The notes beneath the pieces are model-generated. The model was not told the DNA's origin, did not search any database, and was given only the letters and a program-made list of their open reading frames with translations. A program made the translations under genes and the position numbers. Positions 24,110 through 32,825 of a DNA stretch of 64,000 bases are shown piece by piece. This stretch comes from Oribacterium sp. NK2B42 (GTDB taxonomy: Bacteria; Bacillota; Clostridia; Lachnospirales; Lachnospiraceae): positions 32,356 through 96,355 of the forward strand of contig NZ_KE384187.1 in the NCBI RefSeq assembly GCF_000424445.1, written 5' to 3'. Position 1 is the stretch's first letter, and the number at the start of each line of letters is the position of its first letter.

Positions 24110-26134
24110 TCAAAGTTCTACAACATTGAAGGTGTCCTTCGCCTGCTTCAGCATCCTGCGCTCCCGGGTGTGGCAGGTGAAGAGGAGGATCTGGCCTTTA
24201 TGGATGTCCATGATGAAATGGAGGGCGGAGTTCAGGCGCTTCTCATCATACATTGCAAAGGAATCGTCAAAGATGAGAGGAAGTCTGCTTTTATCTGACT
24301 CAGTCTGATGACCTGATGCAGCGGAATGGCTTTCAGTGGCGGAAGCTTCGGCAGTCTGTGATGCGGAAAAGCCGGCCGGTATGCTGCTTAAATGTTCGTC
24401 TTTGATGTCCCGGACTTCGTTTTTCTGCATGAGACGGGATGCCGCAAGTCTCAGTGCCAGATAGATCTGATCCATGGTTCCGCTGGAAACATCCTCTATG
24501 GGAACAAGCTTTGTCGGAGTGTTCATATAGATATCCAGATTCTGATCTATCCACATGGAGTCATAAACTCCGCCGGTGATACCTGAGATAAGGTCTCCTG
24601 CTTCCTTGTTCAGATGATGTCCGAAGCTGGATCTGATGGAGCCTTCGAGCTCTGTCATGGTCTCGTAAGCGAGATTCACGGCATCGATTTCTTCTGTTAT
24701 GGCATCATTTTCGCTAATGGTGCGCTTCAGCATCTCAACGCGGTTTTTAACATTAACAAGATGCTGTAATTTTCCTTCCAGCTCCGTCTGCTTTTCGTTC
24801 TGCCTCTGGAGCTCAACATCATATTTACGTTCATTGTCATTCAGTCCCTTGATTTCCTGCGTGAGAGCTTCAAGGGATGCTCTGTCTTCGTTCAGTTTAT
24901 CGCTTATCTTTAAAAGCTCATCCATGTGTTTTTCAAAGCTGTCCATGGCTCTGTCACTTATTTCAGGACTTCCGAGAAACTTTGAAAGTATCCTTGCCAG
25001 TTCCAGATTGGAATTTTGGAGATTTTTTTTGCCGTTCCGGTTATTATTCACAAATACTATTCCAAGTATCAAAGTCAGAACATAGAGGAAGGTGAATATG
25101 GCTACCGGGACTGTTGCTCCGAGCAAAGCATTGTCAACAAAAGCCTTGAAGGCCGGAATCTTATCCGGAGTGAGCCTGAAGAAGGCGGCAACATTATCCG
25201 AGCCTGCGGAGGCAAACAGTATGTCCAGTACAAGGCTGAGTATTGCGACCGCAAAGCAACCCCCGGGAAGAATATACTTTTTCGGGTCCTCGTCCCTTTC
25301 CTGCTCTGCTACATAGGTGTTGTACAGGGTTATTCCCCGGTTCAGGGTATATTGTATCTCGTCTTCGTTTTTAAGACCTGACTGCTGGAGGACGGCTTCC
25401 TGGGCGGCTACCTTCTGAAGCATCACTTCTTTCTTGGTCTGGAGGTCTACCTGCTCTGTACGGGCCTCCGAGCGGAGGTTCTGGTATTTTCTGAGCTGGT
25501 TTTCGTATTCCGGCTGCTGGATGTCCCGCTCGATGTTCCTGACTTCACCTATGAGTTGTGCATAGGTTTTTGCAGCGTCCGGAACAAGCTTGGATTCAAG
25601 CCTGGTTCTTTGTTCTTCAAGGATAGACAGAGCACCTTCGCTGTCCAGTGAAATATCGCCTGTGGCATTCAGGTTCCTGATACAGGATTTCAGCTCATTT
25701 ATCATGCCGCGGCTTGTGGCGCTCCGGAGCTGACCTATGGAAACCGTATTTTCAAAGGCGGTTTCCGAAATGCCTTCCAGCATGGTGTTCAGCCAAAGCT
25801 CGGGGTATTCTATCCCGGCACTGTCCGTTTCGTTATAGATAGACAGGAGGTCCCGGTTAAAGTCTCTGGATATGAGATAATTCTTTCCCTTGTACTCGAT
25901 CCGAAGCTGTCCGCTGTAATCTTCAGGATAATCCCAGGACTGGTATTTCCTGGACAGCGGCTTTCCCGAACGCCTTCCGAGACCGTAAAGCATGGCCTGG
26001 AGGAAGGAGTGCAGGGTTGACTTTCCGGCCTCATTATGACCGTAAATAATGTTCATGCCATCTTCAAGATGCATGTCAAAGTTATGGAATTTACCAAATC
26101 CATCGATGTGGATGTCAACAAAACGCATGATCAC
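24110..26134 (-). CDS. YhaN/SbcC-like AAA ATPase with membrane segments
   Basis: A 674-residue SMC-like ATPase. Walker A is GHNEAGKSTL (about 33). A coiled-coil middle is interrupted by two predicted membrane segments (about 290-310 and 350-375). The signature DVSSGTMDQIYLALRLAAS, Walker B LPLIFDDS and H-loop FTCHTRE close the C-terminus. A low-complexity Ser/Ala insert of about 35 residues (about 580-615) sits just before Walker B. Its GTG start overlaps the stop of the upstream SbcD-like gene (26131-26134), so the pair is coupled. YhaN/SbcC partners act in DNA end processing; membrane anchoring is typical of the YhaN branch. Confidence 0.87.
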   Translation of the reverse strand: MIMRFVDIHIDGFGKFHNFDMHLEDGMNIIYGHNEAGKSTLHSFLQAMLYGLGRRSGKPLSRKYQSWDYPEDYSGQLRIEYKGKNYLISRDFNRDLLSIYNETDSAGIEYPELWLNTMLEGISETAFENTVSIGQLRSATSRGMINELKSCIRNLNATGDISLDSEGALSILEEQRTRLESKLVPDAAKTYAQLIGEVRNIERDIQQPEYENQLRKYQNLRSEARTEQVDLQTKKEVMLQKVAAQEAVLQQSGLKNEDEIQYTLNRGITLYNTYVAEQERDEDPKKYILPGGCFAVAILSLVLDILFASAGSDNVAAFFRLTPDKIPAFKAFVDNALLGATVPVAIFTFLYVLTLILGIVFVNNNRNGKKNLQNSNLELARILSKFLGSPEISDRAMDSFEKHMDELLKISDKLNEDRASLEALTQEIKGLNDNERKYDVELQRQNEKQTELEGKLQHLVNVKNRVEMLKRTISENDAITEEIDAVNLAYETMTELEGSIRSSFGHHLNKEAGDLISGITGGVYDSMWIDQNLDIYMNTPTKLVPIEDVSSGTMDQIYLALRLAASRLMQKNEVRDIKDEHLSSIPAGFSASQTAEASATESHSAASGHQTESDKSRLPLIFDDSFAMYDEKRLNSALHFIMDIHKGQILLFTCHTRERRMLKQAKDTFNVVEL

Positions 26135-27210
26135 TTACCACCCTTCTGAGATTTGAGTAAAGCATCTATACCGTAGTACAATGCTTTCTTTTCCACGTAG
26201 CTCATGTCGTCGGGATCTTCCCGAAGAAGCTTTCGTATATAAAAACCGATCAGATCGGAGGGATGTTCTTTGTAAAGAGCGGCAAAATCATACTGTGGTT
26301 CCGAGTCATCCTGGACGCTTACGATCCTGTGATCATGTGTAAGGGAAGACAGGTCGAAGCGGACTTCCGGATCATGCTTTCCGGTGATGCGGAGCATGTA
26401 AATATTGTGTTCTCCGGAGGCTTTTATCGTGTTGGTAATGCTTCGCACAAGTGCATCATTGGTGGTCTTGTCATTAACCGTAAAATCAATCGGAATGTAA
26501 GATACCTGCGCGGTTTCGATAAATTCCAGCTTCTGAACCTTGTGGGTTATGGGGTTAATGTCTCCGAAATAAAAACCGTGAGGACCCGATTCCGTCATAT
26601 CCAGAGGTTCCGGAGAACCAGAGTAGACAACTCTTCTTTCGATAACCTCAACAGGCTTGTGAAGGAATCCGAGAGCAATGTAATCAAAGGGAAGCTTATC
26701 GAGAGTTTCCACATCCACCGGCATATGATCCGGATCGCCTCCGTGAGCAAGAAGTATATGGATGTGGCCGTCATTTTCCGGTTCGATGGTATCTATGACA
26801 GTTTCCTTCAGTTCTCTTGAGTGATAGGAAAAACCATAGACCCTTGTGTTGATGTCATCAAAGTAGACCGAATCCGGTTTGTCGCTCAGGATCCAGTGTA
26901 CATTAGCGCTCCAGTTGAAGCTTAACAAAGCAGAGTTTGGGCTTATGCGGTCATTTTCGCCTGAAATGATCACGACATGTGTGGATGGTATGGAACCAAA
27001 AAGATAGTTGAGTTCCTGAAGATCCTTGTTCATGGGCTGGCGATGAAACAGATTGCCTGAGATAAAAAGGCAGTCAACGCTGAAATCACGACATTTTTCG
27101 ATTATTCCCCTGAAAGTGGATTTAATGTCATTGGCACGATCCTTGCCCCAGGAACGATCCGAGTCAGGCGTCATACCCCAATTGATATCCGATGTGTGAA
27201 TAAAACGCAT
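26131..27210 (-). CDS. SbcD/YhaO-like metallophosphoesterase with degraded active site
   Basis: A 359-residue member of the Mre11/SbcD fold: FIHTSDINWG, LFISGNLFHR, VIISGENDR, ILLAHGG and YIALGFLHKP in the right order and spacing. Active relatives read D-x-H, GDxxH/D, GNHD, GHGG and GHIH. Here the first histidine is Asn, the GD aspartate is Asn, GNHD is GEND and the first histidine of GHxH is Phe. The frame is intact and full length, so loss of nuclease activity with retained structure is likely. It is translationally coupled to the YhaN-like ATPase. Confidence 0.85.
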   Translation of the reverse strand: MRFIHTSDINWGMTPDSDRSWGKDRANDIKSTFRGIIEKCRDFSVDCLFISGNLFHRQPMNKDLQELNYLFGSIPSTHVVIISGENDRISPNSALLSFNWSANVHWILSDKPDSVYFDDINTRVYGFSYHSRELKETVIDTIEPENDGHIHILLAHGGDPDHMPVDVETLDKLPFDYIALGFLHKPVEVIERRVVYSGSPEPLDMTESGPHGFYFGDINPITHKVQKLEFIETAQVSYIPIDFTVNDKTTNDALVRSITNTIKASGEHNIYMLRITGKHDPEVRFDLSSLTHDHRIVSVQDDSEPQYDFAALYKEHPSDLIGFYIRKLLREDPDDMSYVEKKALYYGIDALLKSQKGGK

Positions 27211-27337
27211 TTGATGCTCCTACCTATTGGTGCCTGCCCCGGGCAAACATCAATATTCCCTAAAATCGATATATAACATTATTTTAACTTAAAAATATTA
27301 AATAAAAAAGAGTTTTAAATAAAATGAAAAACTATAG

Positions 27338-27563
27338 AAAGAGCCGGAAGGCATCTGTTTTGATGCGTTAAGCTTCGGTGTGAAAAATCAAAATCGGACC
27401 CCTTAGAAACCACTTGGTTCTTTATTCCTTAGTTCCCTCGCCGAGCAGGAGTTTTCGTCAGGGAAATCTCCTGCATTGGCGGGGGCCCGGTGGTTCTCAG
27501 GGGTCCGATTTTATATTTTTCCGCTGAAGCGGCCCGTATTTAAACAGATGCCCTCCGGCTCTT
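27338..27563. repeat. ~226-bp nested inverted repeat between sbcD-like and asnS
   Basis: The outer arms AGAGCCGGAAGGCATCTGTTT (27340-27360) pair with AAACAGATGCCCTCCGGCTCT (27542-27562). Middle arms ATCGGACCCCTTAGAAACCAC and GTGGTTCTCAGGGGTCCGAT lie within, and CAGGAG/CTCCTG with CGCC/GGCG at the tip. The outer stem starts 3 bases after the asnS stop and belongs to the GCCGGAGGGCATC terminator family. No gene is present in 27211-27565. Confidence 0.85.
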
Positions 27564-27565
27564 TA

Positions 27566-28954
27566 TCAGATGTCACAGTTTCCGACTGTTCTTGGGAACG
27601 GAAGCACGTCACGGATGTTCTGGACACCGGTGATGTACATAACTGCTCTCTCGAAGCCAAGACCGAATCCGCCGTGGCGTGTTGTGCCGTACTTGCGGAG
27701 GTCAAGATAGAACTTGTACTGATCCATATCCATGCCCAGTTCTTCCATACGCTTAACCAGCTTGTCGTAGTCTTCCTCACGCTGTGAACCGCCCATGATC
27801 TCGCCGATTCCAGGTACGAGACAGTCAACGGCTGCAACAGTCTTTCCGTCAGGATTCTGCTTCATGTAGAAAGCCTTGATATCCTTAGGATAATCTGTAA
27901 CGAATACCGGCTTCTTGAAGTGCTTCTCGGTAAGGAAACGCTCATGCTCGGTCTGGAGATCAACGCCCCATGAAACCTTGTACTCGAACTCGTCATTGTG
28001 CTCTTCAAGGAGCTTTACTGCATCTGTGTAAGTGATGCGGGCAAAATCCGAATTCATAACATGTGTAAGACGCTCGATGAGTCCCTTGTCCATGAACTGA
28101 TTGAAGAATGCCATCTCTTCGGGAGCATTCTCAAGAACATACCTGATGATGAACTTGATCATGTCTTCCTCGCAGGCTATGACGTCATCGAGATCTGCGA
28201 ATGCCATCTCCGGCTCGATCATCCAGAACTCTGCGGCATGGCGCTGAGTGTTGGAGTTCTCTGCACGGAAGGTTGGTCCGAAGGTATAGATATTTCTGAA
28301 GGCCTGTGCGTAGGTCTCGCCGTTCAGCTGTCCCGAAACGGTAAGAGATGTTTTCTTGCCGAAGAAATCCTGTGAGTAGTCGATCTGACCGTCAACCATA
28401 GGAGCTTCGTTGATGGGAAGTGTGGTTACCTGGAACATCTCACCTGCGCCCTCGGCGTCAGAAGATGTAATGAGAGGTGTGTGAACATATACGAAGCCTC
28501 TCTCCTGGAAAAATACGTGAATGGCATAAGCGATAAGTGAACGTACACGGAACACTGCCTGGAAGGTGTTGGTTCTCGGACGGAGATGTGTCATGGTACG
28601 AAGGTACTCAAGTGTATGTCTCTTCTTCTGAAGAGGGTAGTCGGGAGTTGTGGTGCCCTCCACCATTACCTCTGTTGCCTGAAGCTCGAAAGGCTGCTTA
28701 GCCTCCGGAGTTGCAACGATCTTTCCCTTTACGATGGCTGCGGCGCCAACACCGAGCTTTGCGATCTTCTGGAAATTGTCCATGTCATCGTGATAAACCA
28801 CCTGAAGCGGTGAGAAGAAGGTTCCGTCTGAGATAACAAGGAAACCGAACTGTTTTGAGTCACGGTTTGATCTGACCCAGCCGCCTACGGTAACTTCCTT
28901 GTCATAGAAGGACTCTTTGTTTTTGAATATTTCTCTTAAAGTAGTAACTTCCAT
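27566..28954 (-). CDS. asnS: asparaginyl-tRNA synthetase
   Basis: A 462-residue class IIb aminoacyl-tRNA synthetase. The N-terminal OB-fold anticodon-binding domain runs to about residue 110 ([16 protein letters not shown]). Motif 2 is [21 protein letters not shown], quoted in part ([17 protein letters not shown]), and motif 3 is [13 protein letters not shown]. The end [11 protein letters not shown] is typical. Length is normal. No T-box leader is seen upstream. Confidence 0.96.
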   Translation of the reverse strand: MEVTTLREIFKNKESFYDKEVTVGGWVRSNRDSKQFGFLVISDGTFFSPLQVVYHDDMDNFQKIAKLGVGAAAIVKGKIVATPEAKQPFELQATEVMVEGTTTPDYPLQKKRHTLEYLRTMTHLRPRTNTFQAVFRVRSLIAYAIHVFFQERGFVYVHTPLITSSDAEGAGEMFQVTTLPINEAPMVDGQIDYSQDFFGKKTSLTVSGQLNGETYAQAFRNIYTFGPTFRAENSNTQRHAAEFWMIEPEMAFADLDDVIACEEDMIKFIIRYVLENAPEEMAFFNQFMDKGLIERLTHVMNSDFARITYTDAVKLLEEHNDEFEYKVSWGVDLQTEHERFLTEKHFKKPVFVTDYPKDIKAFYMKQNPDGKTVAAVDCLVPGIGEIMGGSQREEDYDKLVKRMEELGMDMDQYKFYLDLRKYGTTRHGGFGLGFERAVMYITGVQNIRDVLPFPRTVGNCDI

Positions 28955-28996
28955 ATCGAATGATCCTCTGTTCTTTCTTTGGTAAAATGATTAAAC

Positions 28997-29025
28997 ATTA
29001 TACTTTAAAGGTTTTTGGTTTTCAA
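28997..29025 (-). promoter_or_regulatory. promoter of asnS
   Basis: On the minus strand, TTGAAA (29025-29020), a 17-bp spacer and TATAAT (29002-28997). Confidence 0.7.
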
Positions 29026-29218
29026 TGGTTCACACAGTGGATTTTGGGAATTCCGGCGGGGGAACCCGGAGGACGGAACCCTCTTAAAATTGCACAACAA
29101 TAAAAACAATTTCCTCCAAAAGACAAATAAAAAAGCAAAATATCAAAATCATTATCATTATTTGACAAAACCACGAAAGAATATAATTAAACTATGGTAA
29201 AAATCACCATTTTTGGTG
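29026..29218. other. intergenic between asnS and glgC
   Basis: No gene. It holds a G-rich stretch (GGCGGGGGAACCCGGAGGAC) that could be a decayed GGGACGGTTC repeat, then A-rich DNA. TTGACA at 29162 with TATAAT at 29182 is only 14 bp spaced and is probably not the main promoter. Confidence 0.4.
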
Positions 29219-29247
29219 TTAACAGAGTAACAATCCGGTGCTATAAT
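29219..29247 (+). promoter_or_regulatory. promoter of glgCD
   Basis: TTAACA (29219-29224), a 17-bp spacer and a perfect TATAAT (29242-29247). Confidence 0.7.
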
Positions 29248-29298
29248 AAAGTAAGCTTGAATACAATTAACACTTAACTAACACTATGAGGTGATGAC

Positions 29299-30573
29299 GT
29301 GATTAAAAAAGAAATGATCGCCATGCTGCTTGCTGGCGGCCAGGGTTCACGCCTTGGCGTACTTACAAAGAATGTCGCAAAGCCTGCAGTTTCTTTCGGT
29401 GGTAAGTATTCTATTATTGACTTCCCGCTTTCTAACTGCATTAATTCCGGCGTTGACACTGTTGGTGTACTGACACAGTACAAACCATTACGTCTTAATG
29501 CCCACATCGGAATCGGTATTCCATGGGATCTTGACCGTAACAGAGGTGGTGTAACCATTCTCCAGCCTTACGAGTCCCAGACCGGAGCAGACTGGTTCTC
29601 AGGTACAGCTAACGCTATCTATCAGAATATCGAATATATCGATAATTATTCACCGGATTATGTTCTGATCCTGTCCGGAGATCACATCTACAAGATGGAT
29701 TATGAAGTTATGCTGGAGTACCACAAAGCGATGAATGCTGACTGTACCATCGCTTCCATGCCGGTTCCTATGGAGGAGGCAAGCCGTTTCGGTATCACAG
29801 TAACAGATGAAAATAACAGGATCATAGATTTCCAGGAGAAGCCAAAGGAGCCTAAGTCAAACCTTGCTTCCATGGGTATCTATATTTTCTCATGGCCTAT
29901 CCTTAGAGAAGCTCTTATCACAAACAAGGACGTACCGGGTGAGGATTTCGGAAAGCATATCATTCCTTATCTTTTCCAGGGCGGAAAGCGTATATTCGCT
30001 TATGAATTCAATGGTTACTGGAAGGATGTAGGAACACTTCAGTCCTACTGGCAGTCCAACATGGAGCTGGTTGCCATCATTCCTGAGTTCAACCTTTACG
30101 AGGAGTACTGGAAGATCTATACAGATACCAAGAATCCTGCACCTCAGTTCATTTCTCAGAATTCACAGATAGAGAGATGCCTCATTGCCGAGGGCTGCGA
30201 GATCCACGGAGAGGTTCACAATTCGGTTATCGGTGAAGGTGTTATCATCGAATCCGGTGCTGTTGTTACCGATTCTGTTATTATGTCCAATGCTGTTATC
30301 GAGGCAGGCACAAAGATCGACAAGGCCATCATTGCCCAGGAAGTAAAGATCGGAAAGAACTGCGAGCTTGGTGTCGGTGAGTATGCACCAAGTGTTTATG
30401 ACAGTAGAGTATATGATGCTGAACTTGTGACTGTAGGAGAAGGTTCTGTAATTCCTGACAATGTCAAGGTCGGCAGAAACACCGCTATCTATGGCGTGAC
30501 AACAGCGGAGGATTATCCTGACGGATTACTCGCAAGCGGCGGAGCAATCATTAAGGAGGACGGCGAGATATGA
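29299..30573 (+). CDS. glgC: glucose-1-phosphate adenylyltransferase, catalytic subunit
   Basis: A 424-residue ADP-glucose pyrophosphorylase, first step of glycogen synthesis. [32 protein letters not shown] and [11 protein letters not shown] form the nucleotidyltransferase domain with intact catalytic residues. The C-terminal part is a left-handed beta-helix. The start is GTG with GAGGTG at 29288. The next gene overlaps by 4 bp. Confidence 0.95.
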   Translation: MIKKEMIAMLLAGGQGSRLGVLTKNVAKPAVSFGGKYSIIDFPLSNCINSGVDTVGVLTQYKPLRLNAHIGIGIPWDLDRNRGGVTILQPYESQTGADWFSGTANAIYQNIEYIDNYSPDYVLILSGDHIYKMDYEVMLEYHKAMNADCTIASMPVPMEEASRFGITVTDENNRIIDFQEKPKEPKSNLASMGIYIFSWPILREALITNKDVPGEDFGKHIIPYLFQGGKRIFAYEFNGYWKDVGTLQSYWQSNMELVAIIPEFNLYEEYWKIYTDTKNPAPQFISQNSQIERCLIAEGCEIHGEVHNSVIGEGVIIESGAVVTDSVIMSNAVIEAGTKIDKAIIAQEVKIGKNCELGVGEYAPSVYDSRVYDAELVTVGEGSVIPDNVKVGRNTAIYGVTTAEDYPDGLLASGGAIIKEDGEI

Positions 30574-31691
30574 GAGCGATAGGTATTATTTTAGCAGGTG
30601 GAAACAATAAGCGTATGAGAGAGCTTTCCAACAAGAGAGCCATCTCAGCCATGCCTGTGGCAGGCTCATTCAGAGCCATCGATTTTGCACTTTCCAATAT
30701 GTCCAACTCACATGTTCAGAAGGTTGCAGTATTAACACAGTACAATTCAAGATCACTCAATCAGCATCTGTCATCCTCAAAATGGTGGGATTTCGGACGT
30801 AAGCAGGGCGGTCTTTACGTATACACACCGACCATTACGGCAGAGCACAGTGACTGGTTCAGAGGAACTGCCGATGCACTTTATCAGAATCTTGAGTTCC
30901 TTAAGTCATCACATGAACCATATGTTATCATTGCAGCCGATGACGGTGTTTACAAGCTTGATTATAACAAGGTTCTTGAGTACCACATCGAGAAGAAGGC
31001 TGATATCACAGTGGTTGTTAAGACCATGGAGCCCAATACTGATGTATCAAGATTCGGATGCGTTAAGCTTAATGATGACGGCCGTGTAGTTGATTTCGAA
31101 GAGAAGCCCATCGCTACAGACGCCAATACCATTTCCTGCGGTATCTATGTAGTGCGCAGACGCCAGCTCATAGATTTCCTTGAGAAGGCTCATGAAGAGG
31201 ATCGTACCGATTTCGTTAATGACATCCTTGTTCGTTATAAGAATGTAAAGAGAATCTACGGATATAAGATAGAGACTTACTGGTCCAGTATTTCTTCTGT
31301 AGAGTCCTACTATCAGACAAACATGGATTTCCTTAAGAGAGATGTACGTGATTATTTCTTCCGCACATTACCGGGAGTTTATACAAAGCTTGAGGATAAC
31401 CCTCCTGCAAAGTACAATCCGGATTGTAATGTAAGACATTCTATCCTTGCAAGCGGATGTATCGTAAACGGTACAGTTGAGAACTCTGTTCTTTTCCGTA
31501 AGGTATACGTAGGAAACAACTGTGTAATCAAGAACTCAATCATTCTTAATGATGTTTATATCGGAGACAATACTGTTATCGAAAACTGTATCGTTGAGAG
31601 CAGAGATACTATCCGTGCCAACACCACTTATATCGGAAGCCCTGATGACATAAAGATCGTTGTTGAGAAGAATGTAAGATATCAGATGTGA
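30570..31691 (+). CDS. glgD: GlgD, regulatory subunit of ADP-glucose pyrophosphorylase
   Basis: A 373-residue GlgC paralogue. The loop reads [17 protein letters not shown] in place of the catalytic GGxGxRL...K, and SGDHIYK has become ADDGVYK, so it is the non-catalytic partner that activates GlgC in Firmicutes. The same beta-helix C-terminus is present. The ATGA overlap with glgC keeps subunits in balance. No glgA, glgB or glgP is nearby. Confidence 0.94.
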   Translation: MRAIGIILAGGNNKRMRELSNKRAISAMPVAGSFRAIDFALSNMSNSHVQKVAVLTQYNSRSLNQHLSSSKWWDFGRKQGGLYVYTPTITAEHSDWFRGTADALYQNLEFLKSSHEPYVIIAADDGVYKLDYNKVLEYHIEKKADITVVVKTMEPNTDVSRFGCVKLNDDGRVVDFEEKPIATDANTISCGIYVVRRRQLIDFLEKAHEEDRTDFVNDILVRYKNVKRIYGYKIETYWSSISSVESYYQTNMDFLKRDVRDYFFRTLPGVYTKLEDNPPAKYNPDCNVRHSILASGCIVNGTVENSVLFRKVYVGNNCVIKNSIILNDVYIGDNTVIENCIVESRDTIRANTTYIGSPDDIKIVVEKNVRYQM

Positions 31692-31750
31692 TTAATCCGG
31701 GTTTCGAAAAATCCGGATGCTAACCTGATTTAATTCAGAAGGGAGCAGAT

Positions 31751-32026
31751 ATGCAGGTAACAGACGTGCGGATCCGAAAAGTGGATAAAGAAGGCAAGAT
31801 GAAGGCTATTGTATCTATAACCTTTGATAACGAGTTCGTGATTCATGACATTAAGGTGATAGAGGGTGAAAAGGGGCTCTTCATTGCGATGCCGTCAAGA
31901 AAGACTGCTGATGGAGAGTATAGAGATATCGCTCATCCTATCAAGTCATCCACCAGAGATGCCGTTCAGAGTATCATCTTAGACAAGTATCAGGCGGAGA
32001 TGATCAGCGAGGCAGAAGGTTTTTGA
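31751..32026 (+). CDS. spoVG: septation protein SpoVG
   Basis: A 91-residue nucleic-acid-binding regulator. [36 protein letters not shown] and FRDI-like [13 protein letters not shown] are typical. SpoVG is kept in many non-sporulating Firmicutes, so it does not indicate sporulation. GAAGGGAG precedes the ATG. Confidence 0.95.
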   Translation: MQVTDVRIRKVDKEGKMKAIVSITFDNEFVIHDIKVIEGEKGLFIAMPSRKTADGEYRDIAHPIKSSTRDAVQSIILDKYQAEMISEAEGF

Positions 32027-32102
32027 TCTTAACTGACACGGTTAAAGAGAGAAGGTAAATCGGAGTCGTTGCCTTAGGGCGGCGGCTCCTTTTTCTTGAT
32101 TT

Positions 32103-32202
32103 GCAGCAGTTCAGTCGGTGGACCGGGGGCGGTGCTGTGTGGACCAGGGGGGCGGTGGTTCACACACTCCGTCCCCCCCCGGTTCACCGACTGAACTGCT
32201 GC
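32103..32202. repeat. ~100-bp GC-rich inverted repeat upstream of pth
   Basis: GCAGCAGTTCAGTCGGTG (32103-32120) pairs with CACCGACTGAACTGCTGC near 32185-32202. Pairing continues through GGACCGGGGGCGG/CCGTCCCCCCCCGG and TGTGTG/CACACA. It ends 26 bp before the pth ATG. Its G/C runs differ sharply from the neighbouring DNA. Confidence 0.85.
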
Positions 32203-32228
32203 GTAAAAACAGCATTGGAGGAAAACAA

Positions 32229-32813
32229 ATGTATCTAATTGCCGGTCTCGGGAATCCTGAGAGAAAATATGAGGGAACCAGACATAATGTTGGCTTCGAG
32301 GCAGTGGACGCGTTGCTTGATAAGCTTGGCGGAGAGAAGCTGAACGAAACAAAATTCAGTGGTGCATATACAAAGGTAAGATATAACAGCGCAAAAGGAA
32401 TGGAGCAGATCATCATCGTGAAGCCTCTTACCTATATGAATCTTTCGGGAAACTGTATAGCGCCACTCGCTAATTTTTATAAGATAGAGCCTGAACACAT
32501 AATTGTGTTTTCCGATGATATCAACCTTGATGTAGGCCGTATGCGCATAAGACCGTCAGGCTCAGCCGGAGGTCATAACGGATTGAAATCCATCATTTCG
32601 TCCCTTGGCTCCGAAAAATTCGCAAGAGTCCGTGTGGGAGTGGGAATGAAGCCGGACAATATGGATCTTGCGGCCCATGTTCTTTCAAGATTCAGTCAGA
32701 CTGATGAGAAGATCATGAAGGAGATGTATGAAGAGGCTGCAAATGCGGCTCTCGACATAATCGATAACGGAACAGAGCATGCAATGAATAAATATAACCC
32801 CATGAAGCTATAA
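32229..32813 (+). CDS. pth: peptidyl-tRNA hydrolase
   Basis: A 194-residue cytoplasmic enzyme recycling peptidyl-tRNA. MYLIAGLGNPERKYEGTRHN carries the conserved Asn10 and catalytic His20, and FSDDINLDVGRMRIR has the aspartate. GSAGGHNGLKSII is typical. The ATG at 32229 is chosen over upstream in-frame codons because GGAGG lies at 32217-32221 and the upstream part is the inverted repeat. mfd follows 12 bp later. Confidence 0.96.
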   Translation: MYLIAGLGNPERKYEGTRHNVGFEAVDALLDKLGGEKLNETKFSGAYTKVRYNSAKGMEQIIIVKPLTYMNLSGNCIAPLANFYKIEPEHIIVFSDDINLDVGRMRIRPSGSAGGHNGLKSIISSLGSEKFARVRVGVGMKPDNMDLAAHVLSRFSQTDEKIMKEMYEEAANAALDIIDNGTEHAMNKYNPMKL

Positions 32814-32825
32814 AAAGGTAGATGT

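Noticed and set aside
28955-29050. T-box riboswitch upstream of asnS
   Set aside because: The promoter boxes leave a leader of only a few dozen bases, too short for a T-box, and no conserved T-box sequence is seen.
31751-32026. spoVG as evidence for sporulation
   Set aside because: SpoVG is common in non-sporulating Firmicutes, and yabP, yabQ and spoIIE are absent from their usual places.
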